A stretch of 64,000 nt of DNA, from contig JBQMRQ010000026.1 in assembly GCA_052174535.1 (NCBI GenBank), positions 20,955 to 84,954 of the forward strand, given 5' to 3'. Below the pieces are notes generated by a model. That model saw only the letters and a program-made list of their open reading frames with translations, had not been told where the DNA came from and ran no database searches. Positions 11,578-23,145 of this stretch are shown piece after piece (positions within the stretch are counted from its first letter, which is position 1; each line of letters starts with the position of its first letter). A program made the position numbers and the translations under genes. Source of the stretch: Arsenophonus sp052174535. Lineage in GTDB: Bacteria; Pseudomonadota; Gammaproteobacteria; Enterobacterales; Enterobacteriaceae.

Positions 11578-12607
11578 CATGGCTATTTTAGCAAAAGCTC
11601 TTACTTTTCTCGCAGAGCAATTTATATAGCTATATCTGTATTTCAATTTTTATACTTTTAAACAATCTTCTCCAGCCTAAATAATTTAGTAAATAAAATG
11701 ACCTTTACATCATTGAATTTTCTTACCTATTTTTTGATCAGTTGCTATAACTGTTCATAATTTAAAACTAGAATTTCTTATCAATAACTCTCTAATTATC
11801 TAATCTTATTAGGAAATGATGACTAATTTATACTCTCTGAAAAGATTTTATTATTTACCTCCATTTAAAGTAAGTATGAACCCTTATTGATAATCGTCTA
11901 AAAAACGCTAACACACTCCGGCATTAAACTCTTCAAGAATCTCATTGTTCATATGACCATTTTAATCTCAGGCGATCAAGATCGTGATTCGTTCTTTTCA
12001 TTTATCTCCTTCTCTTCCATGTTTTCATCTTTTTCTATATGAAATAGAACGCTTCTTTTCATGGATTTAGAGAGGATATTTTATTAACTTCAACAAATAG
12101 CATTTAATGCACTTAAGTTGACTATTTCTGCTGAAACAAAGGAAGCAGGAGGAACACCCCATCTAACACTATTTAAAAAATTAATGCCTGTTTGTTTTGA
12201 TGAATTTCATAAAGTCAAGATATTCAACATACATAGCAGATAACTAAATTATCTATCTTTCTGATATAGTTTCGCTAGAGGACTTTCAATAAATTATCAA
12301 TCTTTTCGTGCAATCTGGAATTTATAACAATATTCCTCTAACTCTAATCAATGTCCTCAGTGAATATTTATATTCACTGTAATAATATTGACAGGTTAGG
12401 AATAAATTAATTTAATACATGAATTAATATTATCTGAGAGAGATAGTTGACGAGCTAATTAATGAAATGCAGCTTTATTTAGTAGGGAGCGAGAAACGAA
12501 TCTCTATATTTGCATGACTATTTACTTTTATGGTAAGCTATGGAGTGAAATCCTTCTTTTACAGTATAAAAGGTTTCTACTGATAACCTATTCTAACATA
12601 GCAATAT
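11578..12607 (-). mobile_element. IS1595/ISXO2-like element relic, full length
   Basis: Reverse copy, about 1.03 kb. It starts with the inverted end ctattttagcaaaagctc (near 11582) and ends near 12607 (ctattctaacatag). The central blocks match the other copies (attaaactcttcaagaatctc at about 11923-11943). The transposase frame is destroyed. A 90-codon open frame at 12514-12786 is a chance frame crossing its left end. Confidence 0.75.
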
Positions 12608-12849
12608 TGCTTACCATTTATTTTTTATATTTTCTTTATTTCAACAGCATTACTATATATTCCACTGATGAAGTGATGAATTTCTATTTTATATGGACTT
12701 GCAGTACAATAGTTGGCCATAGATTATGGAATATCATATATCAAGATATTTTATCAGTGATATCACATATAAATGAAATAAAATAATAGTAAACAGGATA
12801 ATGATCGATCCGTACTCATTTTAAATAGATACAAAGCAAGAAAAGAATT

Positions 12850-14262
12850 ATATTCATTTCTAATCTATGGGATTTCGGATATGGTAGTGGCGTGCATCCA
12901 TGTTGATTGATTTCGTAAATGATTTAAACAATATAGAGATGATATGTCATAAAAAATCTATCCTAACAGGTATCAGCGAAACTAGATATTACCTTGATCC
13001 CATTACATGAATTCATCCATAAGTGATGTCATTAGCTGATAATATAGCTATTAAGGATGAAGATCGAAGTCATGCTGTACCAATATGCTGAACGCCTCTT
13101 TGTTGATCGCGTTCATAGCTTCGATCGTAACAATTATATGCCACAGCGAATCATACAGACTGCTATTAGTGATGTTAAAATTAAAGTGCCTTAAGGTCAA
13201 TGAAATTGCAACGACAACGTAATATGCCTCAACAACTCGTTGCTATCACTTTATTCAAATTCTATAAAAACCTAAAGAGGTTAGATGTCTGTGATCAGAT
13301 TGGGTATATATCCCCCACCAGTTATTTCACGAAGTCATATGAAGCCAACTTCTCGATGAGAAGTGCATGATCTCTCTGGACATCATCAGCAGATTGAAAT
13401 AGTAATGATTTTAAGAACGCAGGTAATGGCGATTATGTGATTTTAGTGATACGTGTTACATTTATTTCTTGTTGTAAGGCGTATACCCTTTTGTTAGTCA
13501 AGCTGATCGCCTTTACTTTATGGTCATTATTGGCTGAACTCTTACCTGAACGTAAAGAGCTAGGCTAAGTTGCGGTTAAAGATGCTTATTGATAATTATA
13601 AACGAACTCAACTGAACTTCTGGATAGGGGAACCTGTAAGCACGTGACTTAATTATGTCTCATAAGACTTGGACGAGACGCGGTGATTGGTTTCTTGGAA
13701 TGCAATGGCAAAGATATTTCTGGATGCGTAGTATCAATATCATTGAGTGCATAAAATAGCTGATGTGCTAACTTAATGCCTTAAAGGCATGTAACTAAAA
13801 GTTGAAACTTAAGCTGCTGGAGATTTAGCTAATTAGAAATCTCTAATAATGCCACTAATAAAACCCTTAACGTTTTGTTAGTAAGGTTTTCAACAAAATA
13901 TTATCCTGTAGCGCTGAAGAAGGTGAGGAAAGATCAATAAGAACGGTATCATTTTATGACTTTCTATCAACGAGAATAGGGTGTTAATAAAAACGACGAT
14001 CCGATTAAATCCTGAAGTTACAAAGCCGACGTACCAAGCACTGTATAGTTCAATAAAATAACCCTTTAAATGATATTTAAGCTACTACAATATGCTCACA
14101 TAAATCTGGAGTCAACTAAATGGGAAATTTAACCTACTTGACTCTACTGGTAATAACCTTCCATTTAAAAATAGAGCATAGATTTCTGAAGCATCAGAGT
14201 GGAAGTATTCAGACTATCAGATAGTCTGATTTGTTAATGACTATAAATAATCACCTGAGAAT
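12850..14262 (+). mobile_element. IS256-family element relic
   Basis: Forward copy that preserves the best N-terminal stretch. From about 13058 the frame reads through YAERLFVDR to YMPQRIIQTAISDVKIKVP (ending about 13191), the conserved segment of IS256-type transposases that normally reads like NGY-PER-IQTGIGDVEIKVPKVR. It is broken by stops right after. Later blocks match the other copies to the right end at about 14262. Confidence 0.8.
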
Positions 14263-16977
14263 ATTTCTTATTAATCCACTTATAGGTAAATTTTAGTGAT
14301 TCACGAATAAATTAACTGAAAAACTTCATAAGTTAATTGAAGAAAATTATTAATTTTGACTTAAAGTATATTAGAGTATTTTAAATACTAGAACGTAGTA
14401 ATAACTGTGCTCTGCAAAGTTGATTTACTTGTAAATGACCATCATGAAAAGCAATCTGAGATTGAAATAGATTTAACTTCTCTATGAGAAAAATCATTTA
14501 CTAAATTGGTAGAAATAAAATTAGGAATAATTTATTGCGCAAACCCATACACCAAATTTTTTTACAAAACGGTGTTTTAATAGTTTTTTTGGGGGAGTCC
14601 CCCTTACGATCTAAAGTTAATACTTTCGATATTAAATTACTCTACTTAACTACCAAAACCAACCTGAATTACTGACTCAGTACTGTAGCAAGAAAATCAA
14701 TAACTCAATTAAATCCTAAATAACAGTGATTCAGACTATACAAGCTGATAAGTAAGTATTGTGAAAATGAATATCAATCAGAAGAAATCATTAATATCAG
14801 CATTGCAAATAGCTGGCAAAAATTCTTCAATTCTAATAAACCATAAGAACTCAGAAAACAAAACCTCCAATCTTGTTACAAATAATTTTCTAGCAAAATT
14901 ATGAGATAACCCAAATACTTCATCTGCCTATGAACTATCTATGACCTATAGCACAAAAATCACAATCGTGCGTAAAAACTAGCAAACTTGAATGTTTTTA
15001 TCTAAACTGCTGTAGCACAACAGCGGTTTCGAGAAAAGAGATGAAATCTGTAACAAAACGGTATGTTCAGACACTGCTATCGCAGGACACATTACTTCAC
15101 AGCAAAGAAATTTAAACGAAAAATAAATCCCCCTACTTGCCTGATAGAAAATTAATACAAACGGAGTAAAAATTAAAACCCTTATAGAGAATTGAAATCT
15201 TATTAAATACTTTGCCGATATTACCATGAATAACTAGAAGGGACAGAATTCAGATACAGCACATTGCTTAAACTTTGTAACATCTATGCTATTAACTTGA
15301 ACCCTTAAATCGTGTTTTGACGGTTTAGTAATGTAGTAAAATTCGATATAAGAAAAAATCTTTTAGCGTTAGTCTCATTACAAAATACTTTATCAACGCA
15401 TACTAAAATTTTGCACTTATTCACGACATCCTTACAAATTGCGATGGCATTCAAATTAATCTGAAATAAAAAGACAAATTGATAATAGGTTAAAGTTATT
15501 AATATTATACTTAACTTGAGTTTATTACCTTCAATGAAGTCAGGGATTCGATTTGACCGCAAATCAAAAAAAGCTTATCTTGTTCAAGATCATTAATGTA
15601 CGTCTATGAGGCGATGAAATCGCCGATTTTATCAGCAATCCATTCCTTTATAAGCTACCTCAATTTATCTAGGAGATTATGATTAATTGCATGAATGATG
15701 GTTACGGTTATACTCTGGAATTTATGTTGGGAAGTTTACTAGTCATTCGGATATTTGAATAACTCAGGCATCAATCAGAAATTAATTTAGAAAATGCTAT
15801 AACGCCTATAACGGAATTTTTATCCGACACAACATCCCAAAAATCTATCTATAATACGCTCATAGTGTAGCATATATAGAATTTATTAAATTTTCAAAGT
15901 AACACACTTAATAAAAATATTCACAAAAAAGGTCCTTTTAATACGAAGCCTATAAACAGTACCCAGTTAATAGGCTAATTAAGGAATATACGATAAGGAA
16001 TTTTCTATTCAGAAAAGACTTACATTGATTTTAAACTCTAATATTTAGCTCTAAAACTCAAAGAGAGTAAAACAAGCAACCTATCACTTTGCATAATTAG
16101 AAAAGTCTGGAATTCTTTTCATATACAAAAATCCTATACAGATTTAAATATGATGATAGTCAACAATAAAATCTAAAGCTTATAAATATATAGGGTGGCG
16201 AAAACACCTATTGAAATATTTAAAGCACTAGATGTGCAAAATTTAGTTTTAAACTGGACGCTATGCTGCTAATAAAAACAACCTACTATTCCAAGATTTT
16301 TTAACTGAAAATCATGATATACTCAATTATAATGTTACTTGCTTTCTGATACATATACGAGATAGCTTTATAAAGCATTAAAAACATCCGATGAAGTGTG
16401 CTTTATCACTAAAAACAACTATCATTATCTCTATCAAAACAAATAAAAAAAGAAGAAGCGATAACAGAAAAGAAAGTGTATTACTTATCTGAAAACCATG
16501 AAGAATACCTAGATACAAGAATATACACATATCCAATAAGTGTAGGCTATTAAAATAGCCTTGAACAGGATTAAATCCATTAATATTTTTATTCAATTCT
16601 TATTCTTTATTTTCTTTATTTTGATTCTTTTCCTTCCCTTATTCTACATTACTGTACTTAAATGTTTTACTGTTAATTCTAAATATCAATATCCAGTTGA
16701 ACATATAATTCATCATTTTAAAATTTTATGTATAAATATTTTCCAATAAAATCAATATAATAAAATGATTATTGAACTCTTTTTCCTCTAAGCAGTTAAT
16801 CATTATTAGATGTCTAATACATGTCACGCTTCTTTCAGTAAAGATACAAATAATTCAAACAATGATGAAAGTTGTCAATATCAAGGCTTACATGAAGTAC
16901 TATCATTAAAATTCTATTGTGAAGTCTCAGTATTATTAAATTTATGTCTTTTATACAATAAAAACAAGATATTGCTA
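14263..16977. other. 2.7 kb without a recognisable gene
   Basis: AT-rich, stop-dense DNA. Some plus-strand patches look like decayed protein, for example around 14765-14830 (a frame containing EEIINISIANSWQKFF) and 15040-15110 (DTAIAGHITSQQRNL), but I cannot place them; a phage or plasmid replication gene is one guess. The open frames 14979-15227, 15305-15562, 16378-16596 and 16561-16749 lack ribosome binding sites and family resemblance. A short inverted repeat, gggggagtccccc, is at 14591-14603. Confidence 0.45.
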
Positions 16978-17385
16978 ACTAGCTATGTTAGCAAAGGTTT
17001 TTGTAGAAATTTCTTCTTATAGAAGAAATTTCGCTATAGCGATCGATTCCCATAAAAAAGTAAATAGTTTATAAATCAAAAAAAATCTTTTTTATTCTAT
17101 ACTAGCATAAAGTTGCATCTCATTAATTGGCTCGATGATAATCTATTAGATGATCTCGATTAACGCATTAAATAAACTCATTAACTTTATAATACTTATA
17201 CTGTCACTGGAACATGTTATTCACTGTAAAGATTCGTTATAGACTTACAACGATATCGCTGTAAAATCTCTGATTACAGAAAAACATTTAACAATCTTAC
17301 TGGAAAGTCTTCTGGAAAAATCATATCACAAGGATAAATAGTTTAGTTATTTGCGATGTATATTAAATAGCTGAGTTATTAGTAA
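16978..17385 (+). mobile_element. IS1595/ISXO2-like element relic, 5' part only
   Basis: Begins with the best preserved inverted end, agctatgttagcaaagg (16981-16997), and follows the repeat to about 17385, where the right end of a reverse IS256 relic starts (gttattagtaaatctgg). The remainder is missing. Confidence 0.7.
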
Positions 17386-18775
17386 ATCTGGTGTATAATG
17401 ATTAGGCTAAAATTCTGCTTTAATACTTCATGAATCTGTTCTTGATCCTTAAATTAAATGTTATTTACCATCAGAATTACAGTAGATAAAATCTACATTT
17501 AGCCAGCTCTAGCTTTCTAAGCAGACGAGAGAAACTCAAAATACCATTGAAAAAGTTGTCTTAAACCACAAGTGCTTCAGCAAGGCTGCTTCTCATAGCA
17601 TTACTGTCACAAAATTAGATTAAATCGAATTCGTCGTTCTTATTCACGTCTAATGAATTTTATGAGAAGCCGTAAAATCCTAGCATTCTTCTCGCTCTTT
17701 CTATCTACAAGTTCTTCATTGCTGGATGATATTCCCTAAAAAACCCCTTTTGTCAACAAAATATCAATAGCTTTATTTAGTGGCATAAGGCCTCTATGGT
17801 AGTGTATCTAGAGCTCTCGTAACTCACTCTTAACTTTCAGTTACATCCCTTTGGGGAATTAAACTAGTGAATTAGCTATTTTGTATAGTTAATGGCGTTA
17901 GTGCTATATATTCATAAATATCTTTGCTATTAGATTCTAAAAACCAATAGCAGAGTCTTCTATAACAACTCTAAGAGATATAATTAAGCTATACAGTCGG
18001 CAGAGTATTGAGAAGTTTGGCTCAGTTTGCTTCTACTCTTTATAAGAATTTTTGACTTCAGTTAGCTCCTTACCTCAATGTACACTCCTGCTATCGATAA
18101 TGAGCATCAGGTAAAGGCATCAGCTTACCTCTAACAAGGACGCTATAGCCCAGACATACATTAGCCAAGAAATAAATTATAACGTCATTGTATCTTCCAC
18201 TTAAATCACGCAGATAGCATCAACTGCGCCCTTAAAGGTATTGCTATTCAATCTCTTGATAAATTTCCCAAATAGGGGACTCATGTGCTTTTTACTGAGA
18301 ATCAACCCCAGGATCATAAAAATCACCGGTGTAGATGCTTCATAGCTTTCAGGTAGAAAAGTATGGGATAACAACTCTTCAATGTTTTATACATTTTAGA
18401 TAAGGTGGTAATAATGAGCTGTTAAAGAATATTCCGTTATTGCTAAAATCCCAATAACCCTTAGTTACTTTAATCTCAAGATCACCAATATTAGTCTGTA
18501 TAGTTTACTATGATAAAAACTATTATTTTCTTCGTTCAGAAAGGCAAAGGCGATACACGTTATCGTAGCATAATTTCGAGCACAGTCTAAACTAACGGTG
18601 CTATCAGCTGCCTGCACGTACTATTACGGATGAGTTCATACAAAGGATTATAGTAAGATTTAGTTTAGCGGATACTTGTATAGTAAATTTTACCATTGCA
18701 TATTATATTTATCTTGTTAAAATCATTTATAAAAATCAATTAGTAGGATATGACAGCATCTCTAAATACCATAAC
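17386..18775 (-). mobile_element. IS256-family element relic
   Basis: Reverse copy with both ends recognisable (gttattagtaaatctggtg at about 17377-17395; left end near 18750-18775). It truncates an IS1595-like relic, like the copy at 4188. No open transposase frame. Confidence 0.7.
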
Positions 18776-18919
18776 ACTAAAAATAAGCATAACTCTCTAA
18801 TGGGAGTTGACCTTTATACTATTAGTGATAACAAAGTATAATTTAAGGATAGAGAGATTCCTGAAGAATCAGAGAGCAAAAGCGTGGCAAATCTGTTATG
18901 CACCAGATTTTGTAACAAC
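18776..18919 (+). mobile_element. IS256-family right-end fragment next to the tRNA gene
   Basis: The last about 140 bases of the IS256-type repeat (tttaaggatagagag, then caccagattttgtaacaac ending at 18919). The end lies 8 bases from the 3' end of the tRNA-Ser gene. Confidence 0.65.
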
Positions 18920-18926
18920 TTAAAAA

Positions 18927-19011
18927 TGGAGGAGGAGAGATTCGAACTCTCGAATGGTTTCCCATCGGCGGTTTTCAAGACCGCTGCCTTCAACCGCTCG
19001 GCCACCCCTCC
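18927..19011 (-). tRNA. serT: tRNA-Ser (anticodon UGA)
   Basis: Complete cloverleaf on the minus strand: acceptor GGAGGGG pairing with CTCCTCC (one G-U), D arm, anticodon stem GCGGT/ACCGC with loop CTTGAAA giving anticodon UGA, a long class II variable arm (GATGG-GAAA-CCATT) and T arm GAGAG-TTCGAAT-CTCTC. It reads UCA and other UCN codons. In E. coli serT is also near tusE and hspQ. Oddly, the gene has no encoded CCA and the base after the acceptor stem is A, not the usual G73 of serine tRNAs. An IS256 end lies 8 bases away, so the last four bases may have been lost. If it works, it needs the CCA-adding enzyme. Confidence 0.93.
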
Positions 19012-19193
19012 ACAATGTCTAAAACTATAAACATAGCTTGAATGCTTGTAAAGCCTTATATAATTTAATCGCTTTATATTTATCCTATTAAGTGATTATT
19101 TTCTTAATTTATCAGCATTTTATTAATTTACTTGTCTAATAATTTTAATTTTGCTAAATTAGCCATAAATTTAATTTTTTCTTAAAACATTAT

Positions 19194-19523
19194 ATGTTTA
19201 TATTTAAAGATCGTGAAATTAACACTGATGCCGATGGTTACCTTAAAAATAGCCAAGAATGGTGTGAATCTATGGTATTTTTCTTGGCTAAACAAGAAAA
19301 TATTATTTTAACAGAACAACATTGGGAAATTATTTACTTCATTCGTGAATTTTATCTTGAATTCAATATTTCTCCGTCTATTCGTATGTTAGTAAAGGCA
19401 ATTATTAAAAAATATGGTGAGGATATTGGTAATAGCCGTTATCTTTATCACCTTTTTCCAAAAGGGCCTGCGAAACAAGCAACAAAATTTGCTGGTTTAC
19501 CTAAACCAGTAAAATGTATTTGA
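19194..19523 (+). CDS. tusE: Sulfur relay protein TusE
   Basis: Last carrier of the TusA-TusBCD-TusE sulfur relay that passes persulfide sulfur to MnmA for 2-thiolation of the wobble uridine in tRNA-Lys, -Glu and -Gln. It has 109 residues, exactly the E. coli length. The C-terminal block GNSRYLYHLFPKGPAKQA followed by TKFAGLPKPVKCI is almost unchanged and carries the active Cys108 as the penultimate residue. FYLEFNISPSIRMLVKAI near residues 53-70 is the other family hallmark. No strong ribosome binding site is visible. It is intact and followed by its own hairpin terminator, so it is probably transcribed alone. Its presence implies that tusA, tusBCD and mnmA remain elsewhere. It belongs to the DsrC/TusE family. 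Confidence 0.95.
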   Translation: MFIFKDREINTDADGYLKNSQEWCESMVFFLAKQENIILTEQHWEIIYFIREFYLEFNISPSIRMLVKAIIKKYGEDIGNSRYLYHLFPKGPAKQATKFAGLPKPVKCI

Positions 19524-19555
19524 GTTATTGCGGTAAATGTTGAATATAAAATATA

Positions 19556-19576
19556 TTTCATCTTTTCAAGATGAAA
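19556..19576 (+). terminator. Terminator after tusE
   Basis: Perfect 9 bp stem TTTCATCTT / AAGATGAAA with a 3-base loop, followed by ctatttattttt. It lies 32 bases after the tusE stop codon. Confidence 0.75.
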
Positions 19577-19955
19577 CTATTTATTTTTATGATATTTAAT
19601 TTTACCGTCTATTCTATCTCAGCAATTTTAATCAATTTTCTAATTATTCAACTTATTATAATATAGTAAAAAGCTTTTATGTTTAAACTACCATCTAGCA
19701 ATGATAAGCATATAGTCTATTTATTTTTTAAAGTAAGGTATGATAACAAAATTCTACACCTTTTTAACTTGCTAATAATATATATAGTAATTTCTGCTTA
19801 TATTTCGCATTTTAGTTCTCTTTTATAATAAAAATAACTAATAAGAATAACTTCAACATATTGTTTTTTGTATAAAAAAAAGATATTATTTCTAGAATAG
19901 AAGATTCTAATCTATTTAGTAGAGTTATTAGAAACTAACGTAACAGAGTGACCTG

Positions 19956-19983
19956 CTTGAAATTTATATTATTACCCACATAT
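19956..19983 (+). promoter_or_regulatory. Heat-shock (sigma-32) promoter of hspQ
   Basis: CTTGAAA at 19956-19962, a 12-base spacer, then CCCACATAT at 19975-19983. This matches the sigma-32 consensus (CTTGAAA, 11-16 bases, CCCCATNT) with one change, and lies about 40 bases upstream of the hspQ start. HspQ is a known heat-shock protein in E. coli, so the context fits. Confidence 0.8.
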
Positions 19984-20021
19984 CATTGCCTATAGAATAG
20001 GCAAGCTTCTAGGAGGTAGCA

Positions 20022-20342
20022 ATGATGACTACCAGTAAATTTAGTATTGGGCAACAAGTAAGGCACAAACTCCTAGGTTATCTTGGAGTAATAGTAGATG
20101 TTGATGCTGAATACTCTCTTGATAAACCACAAGATGATGATATTTCAGCTAATGCAGCTATACGTTCTGCTCCATGGTATCATGTCGTTATGGAAGATAA
20201 TAATGGTGAACCTATTCACACTTATCTAGCTGAAGCTCAGATTACTTATGAAATTTCTGATGAACATCCAGAACAGTCATCTTTAGATGAGTTATCAAGA
20301 TCAATTAAAACTCAACTTAGAGCACCACAATTGCGTAATTAA
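20022..20342 (+). CDS. hspQ: Heat-shock protein HspQ
   Basis: A small hemimethylated-DNA-binding-fold protein that promotes degradation of denatured DnaA and acts as a specificity adaptor for Lon in enterobacteria; cytoplasmic. The product is 106 residues against 105 in E. coli, and the segments IGQQVRHKLLGYLGV, APWYHVVMED, HTYLAEAQ and the C-terminus APQLRN are nearly identical. The strong ribosome binding site aggagg (20011-20016) is 5 bases before the first ATG and 8 before the second; either could be used, and the second gives MTTSKF, closest to the E. coli start. A sigma-32-like promoter lies just upstream and a perfect long hairpin terminator follows, so this is a complete stand-alone heat-shock unit. 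Confidence 0.96.
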   Translation: MMTTSKFSIGQQVRHKLLGYLGVIVDVDAEYSLDKPQDDDISANAAIRSAPWYHVVMEDNNGEPIHTYLAEAQITYEISDEHPEQSSLDELSRSIKTQLRAPQLRN

Positions 20343-20358
20343 ACTAATTTAAAACACA

Positions 20359-20394
20359 ATCAAGAAAGATGATTACTTTATCATCTTTCTTGAT
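20359..20394 (+). terminator. Strong hairpin terminator after hspQ
   Basis: Perfect 15 bp stem ATCAAGAAAGATGAT / ATCATCTTTCTTGAT with a 6-base loop, followed by ctatttatt. It starts 17 bases after the hspQ stop. Confidence 0.85.
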
Positions 20395-20799
20395 CTATTT
20401 ATTAAACCTAATTGAATTATCACTATTTTTTGGCAAACGTTCATCAGAACTAGTAATTCCAATTGCTCCGCGATTTCTTAACTTCTTCATTAAAAACACT
20501 TAATTGTAATGAAAGTACTTTTGTCTTAATTAAGATTGTCTATGTTCCATAACCTCAAAAATCAAAAGCTAATTTTCTAAAAACATTTACCATATTAATA
20601 AAATATTATACCAACTAAATAGCTATAAACTTTATGACCAAGTAATTTGTTACTAACTAATGTTAGAATAACAGGAGTCACATTCTATCTTTGATTTATA
20701 AGATATTTCACTATCTTATACTTGAACCTTCAGATTTATCAGAACGTAACACGCTATTTTACGGACGACGCAGAGCCTATCCTATTCATATCATGATGA
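20395..20799. other. Non-coding stretch with a possible 3' gene fragment on the minus strand
   Basis: On the minus strand about 20400-20510 a frame ends GAIGITSSDERLPKNSDN then a stop, without a start or frame upstream. It looks like the tail of a protein facing hspQ, which I could not identify. The rest is AT-rich and unreadable. Confidence 0.3.
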
Positions 20800-21204
20800 G
20801 CTATCTTTTCTTTATAAAGATGGATAAAATCCATCAAGTAATACACTATATATACCTAAAAAGATAATGTCTTCTAAAATTTGTTTGATATTTTCAGAAG
20901 ATATTTTAATATACGCACAATATAAGCAGGTTTGTATCTTTTAAAGACGTTATGCTTCATCTTCTAGGAAAGCAAATTCCTGCTTCATTATCACTTAAAC
21001 TTCCTATCCTGTATCTTTAAACAGCGATTCATGACAAATCGAGATGCAACTGTATTAAATAATTCGAATATAATAGACCTAGCAACAAATGCAAATCTTT
21101 GAGAAGAAGAAAACTATTTTCTCAGGAAACACTAGGATACTCTTCTGATCGGACAACGGAATCATCTGCAAACAATGGAGAATATGACTGTGATCATCAA
21201 GATC
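20800..21204 (-). mobile_element. IS481-family relic, central part, left of a nested IS1595-like element
   Basis: Aligns by eye with the IS481 relic at about 50020-50400 (the tataaagatggataaaa block here at 20815-20831). Its other part resumes at 22126 after the IS1595-like element, so the two pieces are one copy split by insertion. The 94-codon open frame at 21099-21383 crosses the junction and is meaningless. Confidence 0.65.
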
Positions 21205-22125
21205 ATCTTAAAAAGATTATTAGTAGAAATTTCTTCTACTATATGAAGAATTTTCAGTATGGTGGTTACCATGAAAAAATAGTACTACAGATTAAATGGA
21301 CTTTTCCTTACTCCCAGTCCCAGATAAATCTGGATATCATGAGTTGTCTCGGAAACAATATGTTAGATGATATCAATCTATAACATTGAAGCAACTAATT
21401 CAACTTTATCCTACTCATGTTATCACAGTAAATATGTTATCTGCTGTGAAACATTCATTAATATTACAGAGATATCATTGTAAAATCCATGATTGCAAAA
21501 AAAATGTTTAACAATATTACTGAGGGGGAGCCCCGCTCCTCTCTATCCTAGAAACTACATAATAAGAATAAATAGTTTATTTATATGCGATGCATCTTAA
21601 ATAACTTGACTTTACGGAAGTCAGAGAAACAAACATTGATTTAAGACAACGTTTAGATTGCGTTACTGACTTCTTGATCCAGCGGTGAGAGCCAATTTAA
21701 ATACACTGAATATTATTTGTTGAAATCAATAAAATATTTTCCCTGAATCCTTTAAAGAGAAGCCTTAAATTCTACAATAAGTAGGCTAAAACGCGGGAGA
21801 GGAAGAAACAAAAAGAAAGAATCGTGATCTTAATCGCTCGAGATTGACGGGTTCATTTGAACTATGAGATTATAAAGAGTCTACTATAGAGTATGTTAGT
21901 TATTTTCTTAACCCGATGATCAATCGGAATCGATTCTCTTAGCGATATGGAAGAAATAATACGAATCTTTTTTAGAGAGCATAAAATTAGCCGCCACATC
22001 CGAATCTAATTGGTAATTAGAGAATCATTAGTAAGGTTTTCCATATTTAAACTGTAAACAATTACATAAGTTGATTAAAAGGATATAAATTTCTCTGTGA
22101 GCAAAGCGATAATCTTTGCCAACAT
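21205..22125 (+). mobile_element. IS1595/ISXO2-like element relic nested in an IS481 relic
   Basis: Forward copy in the same block order as the one at 57.7 kb: attattagtagaaattt near 21218, aaaacgcgggagagg at about 21789, the right inverted end near 22110-22125. Both sides continue into the same IS481 relic; the flanks resemble each other (gatcatc and gctcatc), compatible with the roughly 8-base target duplication of this family. Confidence 0.72.
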
Positions 22126-22389
22126 AGAGCTCATCATCAAAATAATCTAATTTTTACCATTTAGCAAAAGCAAGTTCGGATATGCTACAGCGTCCAGCTA
22201 AAGTAGACGCAGTGTTTTTACTGACCTGAAGAGTAATCTGGATTTAAGTATTAGTTCTACTGACTATGAATACAAAATCCATCATTATATTTTATCCTCA
22301 ATTATATCTCTTAGTAAGAGTATTTTGTCATGAATAAAAGGATACACGATTAAAGTTTATATGATGATTCGAGATCAAGCCAATATTGA
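22126..22389 (-). mobile_element. IS481-family relic, 5' part, right of the nested element
   Basis: Continuation of the IS481 copy at 20800-21204. It ends near 22389, where it cuts into the fadB fossil. Confidence 0.65.
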
Positions 22390-22855
22390 ACTAGCAAATC
22401 CTAACATAATATCTAACTTAACTTCAAGTAAACTAATTTTAATATCTGGTGTAGGAGGGGATATAACGTTAATCTGTTTCTAATGCACATTCACAACCTT
22501 TCATAAAACGTAACTATTAATGTGGTTAATGATTTAAATCTAGGTCTTCGATTACAATTAAAGATACTATTCGAAATGAAACCATTTCCAAAATTATAAG
22601 CTTGGCGCCTTAAACAAGGAGAGAAATTGTTTAATATCTGCATAAACAATAAAAATAGGTTTTTAAAATTAAAATAATCTCTTTTAGTTAATTTAAGGTA
22701 TTTTATTTTCTAGTAAAATAATAGTATTACTTACTGAATAAATGATTTTTAATTCAAATTCATAATAACATTTGATGAGTTAAATATTAATTTTTTGATA
22801 TTAAGTTTTTATCTATTTATCTAAATAGCATTACTTTAATAGAGAATACTGTTCT
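22390..22855 (-). pseudogene. fadB: fadB fossil (fatty oxidation complex alpha subunit), N-terminal part
   Basis: Minus-strand frames, joined across breaks, follow the N-terminal enoyl-CoA hydratase domain of FadB: ADIKQFLSLFKAPS near 22600-22645 (E. coli ADITEFLSLFLVPE), then a KGCECALETD-like piece, then TPDIKISLLEVKLDIMLGF (E. coli TPDLRIGLPETKLGIMPGF) near 22400-22465. Stops and frameshifts interrupt all of it, and the IS481 relic removes everything after about residue 155. Its position, divergent from the pepQ fossil and upstream of trkH-hemG, is the E. coli order. Fatty-acid beta-oxidation by this complex is therefore lost. Confidence 0.82.
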
Positions 22856-23145
22856 CCTGTTATTTATATTTGCTAATACCAGTAGTTAAAAGTATGCTTT
22901 TATTAAAGCATAATTATATATAAAATATGATACTGTAATTAAAATAATTTATATGGATTTTAAAAAAATTAATACTTACTTATTTATTTTCATTTAAAAT
23001 GAATACTTTAGTTGAGGAAAAGTATTTATTAAATTAATAATTATATTTAATTTAATATTATTTCTGAATACTAGAAATAAAAATAATAGGCGAACTAAAA
23101 TAAAGGTTTTTCTATTTAATAGCAATAACATATTAAAAATATTAC